64,000 nucleotides of DNA from Mycolicibacterium sp. P1-18 (lineage in GTDB: Bacteria > Actinomycetota > Actinomycetes > Mycobacteriales > Mycobacteriaceae), in assembly GCF_008329535.1 (NCBI RefSeq), contig NZ_NPKR01000009.1, positions 186,001 to 250,000 of the forward strand. The letters are read 5' to 3'. The notes under the pieces were generated by a model. It was not told the origin of the DNA. It saw nothing but the letters and a program-made list of their open reading frames with translations, and ran no database searches. Positions 57,762-64,000 of the stretch are shown piece by piece. A program made the translations under genes and the position numbers. Position 1 is the stretch's first letter. Every line of letters begins with the position of its first letter.

Positions 57762-58904
57762 TTACAGGCCGAGATCCTTGCCGATGATCTCCTTCATGAT
57801 CTCGGTGGTGCCGCCGTAGATGGTCTGGATGCGCACGTCGACGTAGTCGCGGGCCACCTTGTATTCGTTCATGTAGCCGTAGCCACCGTGCAGCTGCACG
57901 CAGTGGTCGACCACACGCTTGCCCAGCTCGGTGCACCACCACTTGGCCTTGGACGCCTCGACGGCCGTCAGCTCGCCGTCGACGATGGCCTGCAGGCACC
58001 TGTCGATGTAGGACTCGGCGATCTCCAGCTCGGTGTCCATCTCGGCCATGACGAACTTGTTGTGCTGAAAGCTGCCGATCGGCTGACCAAAGGCCTTGCG
58101 GTCCTTGACGTATGCCAGCGTGTCGTTGAACGTCGCGCGGGCACCCGCGACACCGGCGATCGCGATCGACAGTCGCTCCGACGGCAGGTTGGTCATCAGG
58201 TGGTAGAAACCCCGACCCTCCTTGCCCAGCAGGTTCGCGTTGGGAACGCGGACGTTCTCGAAGTTCAGCTCCGCCGTGTCGGCGAAGTGCTGACCCATCT
58301 TGTCGAGCTTGCGGCCTCGGGTGAAGCCCTCCATGCCGCGCTCGACGACCAGCAGCGAGAAGCCCTTGTGGCCGGCGTCGGGATCGGTGCGCGCGACCAC
58401 GACGACGAGGTCGGAGTTGATGCCCGCGGAGATGAACGTCTTGGAGCCGTTGAGAATCCAGTCGTCTCCGTCGCGGACCGCGGTGGTCTTGATGCCCGCT
58501 AGGTCGCTGCCTGCCCCCGGCTCGGTCATCGCGACCGCGCCGATCAGCTCACCGGTGATGTAGCCCGGCAGCCATCGCTCCTGCTGCTCCTCGGTGGCGA
58601 GGTTGGCGAAGTACGGGCCGACGATGTCGTTCTGCAGGCTCAGTCCCGGCGACGGCAGCCCGTAGCGGGTGAACTCCTCGACGATCACCGCGTTGAACCG
58701 GAAGTCGTCGACGCCGCCGCCGCCGAACTTCTCGGGCATGTTGAACCCGATCAGCCCGTACTTGCCCGCGGCGACGTAGGCGTCCCGGTCGACGATGCGG
58801 TCGGTGTCCCACTTCTCGGCATACGGCGCACATTCCTTCTCCAGGAATTGGCGCGCCGTCGCCCGCAGCTGCTCGTGCTCTTCGTCGAAGATCAATCGCT
58901 TCAT
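57762..58904 (-). CDS. acyl-CoA dehydrogenase (FadE)
   Basis: The 380-aa ACAD has the FAD/substrate motif AVAMTEPGAGSDLAGIKT (about 123-140). The C-terminal IYGGTTEIMKE lacks the Glu that medium-chain enzymes carry in YEGT. The base is likely Glu243 in LPSERL, as in long-chain and isovaleryl-CoA dehydrogenases. It is the last gene of the thiolase-crotonase-FadE operon, 10 bp after the crotonase. It feeds double bonds to the hydratase. Confidence 0.93.
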   Translation of the reverse strand: MKRLIFDEEHEQLRATARQFLEKECAPYAEKWDTDRIVDRDAYVAAGKYGLIGFNMPEKFGGGGVDDFRFNAVIVEEFTRYGLPSPGLSLQNDIVGPYFANLATEEQQERWLPGYITGELIGAVAMTEPGAGSDLAGIKTTAVRDGDDWILNGSKTFISAGINSDLVVVVARTDPDAGHKGFSLLVVERGMEGFTRGRKLDKMGQHFADTAELNFENVRVPNANLLGKEGRGFYHLMTNLPSERLSIAIAGVAGARATFNDTLAYVKDRKAFGQPIGSFQHNKFVMAEMDTELEIAESYIDRCLQAIVDGELTAVEASKAKWWCTELGKRVVDHCVQLHGGYGYMNEYKVARDYVDVRIQTIYGGTTEIMKEIIGKDLGL

Positions 58905-58914
58905 GGTGTTTCTC

Positions 58915-59697
58915 CTACTTCGCTTGCCATACGGGCTGTCTCTTCTCGGCGAAGGCCAGTGGGCCCTCCCTGGCGTCCTGGGAACGCAACACCGTGCCCA
59001 TCTCGCGCATGGTCCGGTTCCACCCGTCCACCTCGGCGGTGATCACGCCGTCGTCGATGCCGGCGGCCACCCGCTTGCTGGCCCAGACCGCGAGCGGTGC
59101 GTTGACGGTGATGCGCTCGGCGAGGGCCAGGGCGGCGTCGACGACCGTGCCGTCGGGCACCACCTGGTTGACCAGGCCCCACTTCAGGGCGTCGGCCGAC
59201 GACATCGGTTCACCGGTGAACAGCATCTCCATCGCGATCTTGCGCGGCAGATGGTCGACGATGCGGAACACACCGCCCGCCGCCGCGACCAAACCGCGCT
59301 TGACCTCGGGCAGACCGAACTTGGTGCGTTCCTCGGCGACGACGAGGTCGCTGGCCAGCGCCAGTTCGGTACCGCCGCCCAGGGCCGTGCCGTTGACCGC
59401 GGCGATGGTCGGCTTGTCGATGACGTGCTGCACGTAGCCGGCGAAACCCCACTCCCCATGATCGGGGTGATAGAGGTTCTCCCGCCGCGAGATGGCCTTG
59501 AGATCGGCTCCGGCGCAGAACGATTGACCCGCACCGGTGACGACGACCGCACGGATCTCGGGATCGTGCTGAGCTTCGTGCAGGGCGTCGCCCACGCCGA
59601 TGCTGACCGCGCCGTTGACGGCGTTGCGCGCCTCCGGCCGATTCAGCGTGATGAGCAGGACGTTGCCGCGCCGCTCGGTCAGGACCGCTTCGCTCAC
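58915..59697 (-). CDS. enoyl-CoA hydratase (crotonase family)
   Basis: The 260-aa product has LLITLNRPEARNAVNG, oxyanion-loop SFCAGADLKAISR, and a catalytic-region GTALGGGTELALASDLVVAE with Glu in TEL plus KFGLPEVKRGL carrying the second Glu. Both catalytic acids of a true hydratase therefore seem present. GTG 59697 overlaps the thiolase stop by 4 bp. The longer open frame on the same strand crosses the thiolase and is an artefact. Confidence 0.92.
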   Translation of the reverse strand: MSEAVLTERRGNVLLITLNRPEARNAVNGAVSIGVGDALHEAQHDPEIRAVVVTGAGQSFCAGADLKAISRRENLYHPDHGEWGFAGYVQHVIDKPTIAAVNGTALGGGTELALASDLVVAEERTKFGLPEVKRGLVAAAGGVFRIVDHLPRKIAMEMLFTGEPMSSADALKWGLVNQVVPDGTVVDAALALAERITVNAPLAVWASKRVAAGIDDGVITAEVDGWNRTMREMGTVLRSQDAREGPLAFAEKRQPVWQAK

Positions 59698-60839
59698 AGC
59701 AGTTCGAGGATCGTGGCGTTGGCCTGGCCGCCGCCCTCGCACATGGTCTGCAGGCCGTACTGAATTCCCTTGTCCCGCATGTGGTAGAGCATCGTCGTCA
59801 TGATCCGGGCGCCCGAGCCGCCCAGCGGGTGGCCCAGCGCGATGGCGCCACCGTTGGGGTTGAGGTTCTTCTCGTCGGCGCCGATGTCCTTGAGCCAGGC
59901 CAGCGGAACGGGCGCGAACGCCTCGTTCACCTCGAACACGCCGATCTGGTCGACCGACAGGCCCGAACGCTTGAGGGCCTTCTGCGTGGCCGGGATCGGG
60001 GCGGTGAGCATGATGACCGGGTCGGCGCCAGCCAGCACCGCGGTGTGCACCTTGGCCAGCGGCTTGAGACCCAGCTCCTTGGCCTTCTCGGCCGACATGA
60101 ACAGCAGCGCGGCCGAGCCGTCGGAGATCTGGGAGGCGTTGCCCGCGTGGATGACTCCGTCTTCCTTGAAGGCCGGCTTGATGGTCGCCATCTTCTCGAC
60201 GGTGCCGCCGCGGCGGATGCCCTCGTCCTTGAGCACGGCGTTGCCGTCCTGGTCCTTGATCGCGACGATCTGGTCGTCGAACGCGCCGGAATCCTGCGCG
60301 GCAGCCGCCTTTTCGTGCGACCCGAGGGAGAACTGGTCGAGCGCGGTGCGGTCGAAGCCCCACTGTTCGGCGATCATCTCGGCGCCGACGCCCTGGTTCG
60401 GGGTCTGGGTGTAGCGGGCGCGGAACGCCTCGGGGTACGGGTGGCCACCGTTGGCCAGCGAGGCACCCATCGGGGTGCGCGACATCGACTCCACGCCACC
60501 GGCGACGACGATGTCGTAGTGGCCCGCCACGACGCCCGCGGCGGCGAAGTGCACCGACTGCTGGCTGGAGCCACACTGCCGGTCCACGGTCACGCCGGGA
60601 ACGCTCTCGGGCCAGCCGGCCGCGAGCACGGCGGTGCGGGCGATGTCGAGCGCCTGCTCGCCGGCCTGCATGACGCAGCCCCAGATGACGTCGTCGACCA
60701 GCGCCGGGTCCACCCCGGCGCGCTGCACGAGCCCGTTGAGCACCTGCGCCGACAATTCACCGGGGTGCACGCCGGACAACCCGCCGTTGCGCTTCCCGAC
60801 TGGTGAGCGGACCGCTTCTACGATGACGGCTTCAGCCAT
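59694..60839 (-). CDS. acetyl-CoA C-acyltransferase (thiolase)
   Basis: The 381-aa thiolase has nucleophile Cys89 (DRQCGSSQQ), His337 (GHPLGGSGAR) and acid/base Cys367 (CEGGGQANA). It closes a beta-oxidation cycle with the following crotonase and FadE. ATG 60839 has ribosome site AAAGGAG at 6-nt spacing, better than ATG 60845. TACCTT at 60904-60899 (minus) is the likely -10, with a palindrome at 60925-60938 upstream. Confidence 0.95.
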   Translation of the reverse strand: MAEAVIVEAVRSPVGKRNGGLSGVHPGELSAQVLNGLVQRAGVDPALVDDVIWGCVMQAGEQALDIARTAVLAAGWPESVPGVTVDRQCGSSQQSVHFAAAGVVAGHYDIVVAGGVESMSRTPMGASLANGGHPYPEAFRARYTQTPNQGVGAEMIAEQWGFDRTALDQFSLGSHEKAAAAQDSGAFDDQIVAIKDQDGNAVLKDEGIRRGGTVEKMATIKPAFKEDGVIHAGNASQISDGSAALLFMSAEKAKELGLKPLAKVHTAVLAGADPVIMLTAPIPATQKALKRSGLSVDQIGVFEVNEAFAPVPLAWLKDIGADEKNLNPNGGAIALGHPLGGSGARIMTTMLYHMRDKGIQYGLQTMCEGGGQANATILELL

Positions 60840-60924
60840 GGACATCTCCTTTGACGTGGTGCGATTCGGGCAGTTCGCGTGATGGTGCGATGACACCGAA
60901 GGTAGATGAGTAGGTTTACTAGGT

Positions 60925-60938
60925 CAACCACCTGGTTG
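60925..60938. promoter_or_regulatory. palindromic operator upstream of thiolase operon
   Basis: CAACCA-CC-TGGTTG, about 20-35 bp upstream of the predicted -10. The 20-bp context shares 17 bases with the site at 48724-48743. It is probably bound by one lipid-catabolism repressor. Confidence 0.55.
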
Positions 60939-60991
60939 GTGGGCAGCCGTCGGCGACGACGACCCGGGTTTGCCCCCACATGGTTTACTGA

Positions 60992-61001
60992 GTTGTACAA
61001 C
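60992..61001. promoter_or_regulatory. FadR-type palindrome upstream of the GntR gene
   Basis: GTTGTACAAC is a perfect 10-bp palindrome of the GT-N(n)-AC form bound by FadR-subfamily regulators. It lies 27 bp before the start of the GntR gene, so autoregulation is likely. Confidence 0.5.
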
Positions 61002-61027
61002 CGGCCGACTACAGCACGGAGACCACG

Positions 61028-61825
61028 TTGGCTCGCACCCCGCCGTTGGCACCCATGATGGGGGCCAATGCCGTCGCGCAGCGCGGCGGCACCACCATCC
61101 GCTCCCCCAAGACCGCCGAACTGGTCGCCGGGACCCTGCGTCGCATGGTGGTCGACGGCCAGCTCAAGGAGGGCGACTTCCTCCCCAACGAGGCCGAGCT
61201 GATGACGCACTTCGGCGTCAGCCGGCCCACGCTGCGCGAAGCGGTGCGGGTGCTCGAGTCCGAACGGCTCGTCGAGGTGCGGCGCGGCTCACGCACGGGT
61301 GCCCGGGTCCGCGTACCCGGACCCGAGATCGTCGCGCGCCCGGCCGGACTGCTGCTCGAGCTCTCGGGTGCCACCATCGCCGACGTGCTGGTCGCGCGCT
61401 CGGGCATCGAGCCGCTGGCCGTGCGACTGCTCGCCGAGACCGCGTCACCCGGGGCGCTGGACGAACTCGACGGCATGCTCGCCGACGACATTCCCGCGGG
61501 CTGGCAGTCGGGCCGGCTGGCCGAGGCCACCGGCGACTTCCACCGTCGGATGGTGGAGCTCTCGGGCAACGCCACCCTGACGATCATCGCCGGCATGCTC
61601 CACGAGATCACGGTGCGCCACACGGCCTTCGCCATCAAGGAGCACCGCGAGGTGTCCAAGGCCGACTACGACAAGCTGACCCGGTCCTACCGGCGGCTGA
61701 TGACGCTGCTGCGCGCGGGCGACGGGGCCGGCGCGGAATCGCACTGGCGCAAGCACCTCGACACCGCACGCAACTTGCTGCTGCAGGGTCTCGAGGACGT
61801 CAAGGTCCGCGACGTCATGCAGTAG
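61028..61825 (+). CDS. FadR-subfamily GntR regulator
   Basis: The 265-aa product has a winged helix (ELVAGTLRRMVVDGQLKEGDFLPNEAELMTHFGVSRPTLREAVRVLE, about 37-83) and an FCD ligand domain (about 115-245). Start TTG 61028 with ribosome site CGGAG; ATG 61055 would shorten it by 9 residues. It is divergent from the thiolase-crotonase-FadE operon, probably its regulator, sensing acyl-CoA or an organic acid. It overlaps the convergent DUF3556 gene by 11 bp. Confidence 0.92.
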   Translation: MARTPPLAPMMGANAVAQRGGTTIRSPKTAELVAGTLRRMVVDGQLKEGDFLPNEAELMTHFGVSRPTLREAVRVLESERLVEVRRGSRTGARVRVPGPEIVARPAGLLLELSGATIADVLVARSGIEPLAVRLLAETASPGALDELDGMLADDIPAGWQSGRLAEATGDFHRRMVELSGNATLTIIAGMLHEITVRHTAFAIKEHREVSKADYDKLTRSYRRLMTLLRAGDGAGAESHWRKHLDTARNLLLQGLEDVKVRDVMQ

Positions 61826-63554
61826 TGGCGCTGGCCGACCACGTCACGTGGACGGGCACGTCGTCGGCCCACGGCTGGCGCGTGACCATGTCGGCCACCC
61901 GCACGAAGCCGCGTTCGAACTCTCCGGTGGCCGCGTCGACCAGCCGGTATTCCTGCCGTTGCCGGTGGATGGGCTGCGCGTCGAGCAGCACCACCCGGAC
62001 CTCGCCCGGCTCGAATCCGCACCGCTCTTGCATCGCGGCGATCAGCTGCTCGTTGTGCATGTGACCGTCACCGAAGTTCCAGCCGATCGCGGTGCTGCAC
62101 AGCCGCTCCCCCTCGGTGACCACGTAGTCGGCCTCCTCGCCGTCGGCCATCGCGCGGTGCACCAAGCTGAACAGCGCCCGCCCGTGGGTGTTCATCGCCC
62201 GGAACGCGTAGCCGGAGTGCAGCATGACCAACGCCTGCTCGGGGCTGCCGTAGATGCGTTCCACCTGCGACTGCGGCATGCTCGCGATCGCGACCAGCCC
62301 GGCCTTGATCTTTTCCTCGGCCGAGGGCTTCATGCACCACTGGGTGGTGTCCCAATTGCCGGCGTAGTACCGCATGCCGGGCAGGAAGGACACCTTGCGC
62401 GGGAACAGGTTTCCCACCGCGACGGTGCCCGCCAGCACGGCGAACAGCACGATCGGCAGCGGACTGGTCAGATCGCCGAGGCCGATCTCCGCATGCCCGA
62501 CGAACAGCGCGAGCACGCTGAACATCATGAAGACGTTCCACTCCAGCGGAACGCCCATCGGGATGGCCGACAGGATGCCGAAGTGGAACACCAGCATCAC
62601 GAACGCCGCGATCGCGGTCGGCCAGCCGCCGTGGGTGAAGAACAGCACCAGCGGCACCAGACCCTCGACCACCGTGCTGAAGTGGGCCACCACCCGCGAG
62701 ATCCGCCCCGGCCGCAGGTCGTCGGGGAACCTCTCGAAGAACGCCCGCTTGAACGACTTCGTGCGCACCAGTGGGCTGTTGGACATCATCGTCGAGATGA
62801 CGAACGGGAAGTGCTTGTTGAGCTTGGAGGTGGCCGCGCCGACCCAGATCGCCAGGCACACCAGCTTGGCGGCGATGATCATGTCCACGCCGCCGAAGAG
62901 GAACGCCACGGTGAACGACGCGTAGACCTCGCCGCGGGCGGCCAGGAAGATCACCTTGTCGCGCAGGCCGGCGACGGCGAGTACGCCAAGGATCGTCCAG
63001 ATCTGCCACGTCGGCAGCACCCCGACGGCGGTGCCGAGCGCGGGGATGGCGCCGGTGCCGTCTGAGAAGAGGGCGACGACGAGCACCACCAACAGGGCGC
63101 CGTAGAGCAGGACGTCCAGTGGGGTGCGGGCCGTGCCGCGGGTCAGCGGAATGCGCGTCGGCCACGGTGGCAGCCGGATCGTCCCCGGCCGCAGCCAGTA
63201 GAGGATCGACCCCATCGGCGGGAAGAACCGGTTGTTGAGCGGGCCGAACCCGCACCCCAGCCCGACCACCTCGAACAGCATCGTGAACAGCACGACCTTC
63301 TGGAACACGATCGGCTCGTCGTACCAGGACGTCACGTCGGCCAATCCACCGAGGCCCGAGGTGGCCACCGCGAACAGCGCGCCGGCCAGCACGTACAGCA
63401 GGATCTTGACCACGTAGAACAGGTGCAGCACCACCGGCGTGCCGAACCCCACCTCGGCCCAGTGGCGGGCCAGCGGCCGGATCCTCTCCGCGCGGGTGCC
63501 CTTGCTCCATTCGGCGAAGTCGACCACCGGCAGGTCGGGCTTGAGCAATCCCAT
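61815..63554 (-). CDS. DUF3556 multi-pass membrane protein
   Basis: The 579-aa product has about ten hydrophobic segments in the first 400 residues and a soluble C-terminal region. The start MGLLKPDLPVVDFAEWSKGTRAERI and GCGFGPLNNRFFPP are characteristic of DUF3556, found mainly in actinobacteria that degrade steroids or lipids. ATG 63554 follows TAGTCT (63567-63562) by 7 nt, and a KstR box overlaps this -10. Function is unknown, but regulation points to cholesterol metabolism or uptake. Confidence 0.85.
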   Translation of the reverse strand: MGLLKPDLPVVDFAEWSKGTRAERIRPLARHWAEVGFGTPVVLHLFYVVKILLYVLAGALFAVATSGLGGLADVTSWYDEPIVFQKVVLFTMLFEVVGLGCGFGPLNNRFFPPMGSILYWLRPGTIRLPPWPTRIPLTRGTARTPLDVLLYGALLVVLVVALFSDGTGAIPALGTAVGVLPTWQIWTILGVLAVAGLRDKVIFLAARGEVYASFTVAFLFGGVDMIIAAKLVCLAIWVGAATSKLNKHFPFVISTMMSNSPLVRTKSFKRAFFERFPDDLRPGRISRVVAHFSTVVEGLVPLVLFFTHGGWPTAIAAFVMLVFHFGILSAIPMGVPLEWNVFMMFSVLALFVGHAEIGLGDLTSPLPIVLFAVLAGTVAVGNLFPRKVSFLPGMRYYAGNWDTTQWCMKPSAEEKIKAGLVAIASMPQSQVERIYGSPEQALVMLHSGYAFRAMNTHGRALFSLVHRAMADGEEADYVVTEGERLCSTAIGWNFGDGHMHNEQLIAAMQERCGFEPGEVRVVLLDAQPIHRQRQEYRLVDAATGEFERGFVRVADMVTRQPWADDVPVHVTWSASATTA

Positions 63555-63564
63555 GCCGGCCAGA

Positions 63565-63580
63565 CTAGAACGTGTTCTAG
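63565..63580. promoter_or_regulatory. KstR box
   Basis: CTAGAAC-GT-GTTCTAG is a 7-bp perfect inverted repeat and matches the KstR consensus TNNAACNNGTTNNA. KstR represses the cholesterol-catabolism regulon and is released by cholesterol metabolites. It overlaps the -10 of the DUF3556 gene and lies 48 bp upstream of the divergent TetR gene. Confidence 0.85.
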
Positions 63581-63617
63581 ATGCGATGGGTCACTTTCCC
63601 GCGTTGCGTGACGTAAA

Positions 63618-63639
63618 GTTTGGACCTGTGGGTCCAAAC
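63618..63639. promoter_or_regulatory. palindromic operator over the TetR start codon
   Basis: GTTTGGACC-TGTG-GGTCCAAAC is a perfect 9-bp inverted repeat. The TetR gene's GTG (63628-63630) lies in its centre, so the protein most likely represses its own gene. Confidence 0.7.
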
Positions 63640-64000
63640 GGCGGGGTGACGACGGCGGACCCGGCCGTCCAGCGGCTCACCCCGAAGGGCCGCGCGACGC
63701 GGCAACGCATCGTCGACGGCGCGGCCGCCGAGATCCGGGTGCGCGGCGCCGTCGCCACCACGCTCGAAGACGTCATGGCGCACACCGCCACCTCGAAGAG
63801 CCAACTCTTCCACTACTTTCCCGGCGGCAAGGACCAACTGCTGCTGGCCGTCGCCGAGCAGGAAGCGGCCCGGGTGCTCAGCGACCAGCAGCCCCACCTC
63901 GGCCAGCTCGTCTCGTGGGCGGCGTGGCAGCGGTGGCGCGACACCGTCGTCGAGCGGTACCGCCAGCAGGGCCAACTCTGCCCGCTGTCGACCGTGATGT
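63628..64000 (+). CDS. TetR-family regulator, N-terminal part
   Basis: The frame runs off the right edge after 124 codons. The HTH region reads ATRQRIVDGAAAEIRVRGA, then TTLEDVMAHTATSKSQLFHYFPGGKDQLL, a standard TetR DNA-binding domain. QGQLCPLSTVM near the edge starts the ligand domain. GTG 63628 is the proposed start; GTG 63646 is an alternative. It is divergent from the KstR-boxed DUF3556 gene. Confidence 0.85.
   Translation, partial: MGPNGGVTTADPAVQRLTPKGRATRQRIVDGAAAEIRVRGAVATTLEDVMAHTATSKSQLFHYFPGGKDQLLLAVAEQEAARVLSDQQPHLGQLVSWAAWQRWRDTVVERYRQQGQLCPLSTVM

Noticed and set aside
1..64000. tRNA, rRNA or CRISPR features
   Set aside because: GGTTCGAA-like strings were seen only inside coding regions (for example within pimE near 14970) with no cloverleaf; no spaced identical repeats were found.

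Overview
The window is high-GC actinobacterial DNA, almost certainly from a fast-growing environmental Mycobacterium/Mycolicibacterium. The evidence is the gene set: fbiC (coenzyme F420), mshB (mycothiol), pimE and lpqW (PIM/LAM mannolipids), an MmpL transporter, an MPT70/83-like fasciclin protein, mcr, and a perfect KstR box. From memory of the M. tuberculosis map, the order follows Rv1175c (fadH) down to about Rv1141c (echA) with insertions and losses. No mobile element, rRNA, tRNA or CRISPR array was seen, and no gene-free stretch exceeds about 250 bases.

Layout. 1-5.3 kb: end of fadH, yceI, a P1-family (DmpA-like) aminopeptidase, a DUF2231 membrane protein and fbiC. 5.4-18.1 kb: conserved core with an exported repeat protein at the PE12 position, a Rv1171-like membrane protein with an unlisted 37-aa ORF upstream, mshB, a CLC channel, lpqW, typA, a Cys-rich 55-aa protein, mutT2, a pterin dehydratase, pimE, two Ala/Pro-rich exported proteins, a 49-aa DUF1059-like protein and an HhH-GPD repair protein. 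18.2-37.1 kb: about 19 kb that I do not place in the M. tuberculosis order. It holds a LytS/LytTR two-component system followed by two sodium:solute symporter modules and an MFS carrier, then an IclR-headed catabolic cluster (TIM-barrel protein, acylating acetaldehyde dehydrogenase, 4-hydroxy-2-oxovalerate aldolase, APC permease, TetR, aldehyde dehydrogenase, small ABM-like protein, FAD oxidoreductase, IlvD/Edd dehydratase).

37-50.7 kb returns to conserved order: DUF5302, an F420-type PNPOx protein (Rv1155-like), two LCMT-type methyltransferases around a DUF1697 gene, a GntR regulator, a sirtuin, two small exported proteins, a methyltransferase/TetR/intact MmpL13-like operon, DoxX, a tandem pair of duplicated 40-aa ORFs each with its own promoter and terminator, a nitronate monooxygenase, an SDR, mcr and an enoyl-CoA hydratase. 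50.8-64 kb: two MFS carriers, a CPBP protease, an epimerase, a gamma-carbonic-anhydrase-like protein, a GlxA-type regulator, a fasciclin protein, a thiolase-crotonase-FadE operon with a divergent FadR-type regulator, a KstR-boxed DUF3556 membrane protein and the start of a TetR gene.

Signals beyond the genes. Many start codons lie exactly 6-7 nt after a TANNNT -10 hexamer, which predicts leaderless mRNAs. At three divergent gene pairs the opposing -10 hexamers overlap or abut, forming compact bidirectional promoters. Repeated palindromes link lipid-catabolism genes at 48.7, 49.9, 60.9 and 63.6 kb. The most unusual element is the duplicated small-ORF transcription unit at 46.38-46.94 kb.
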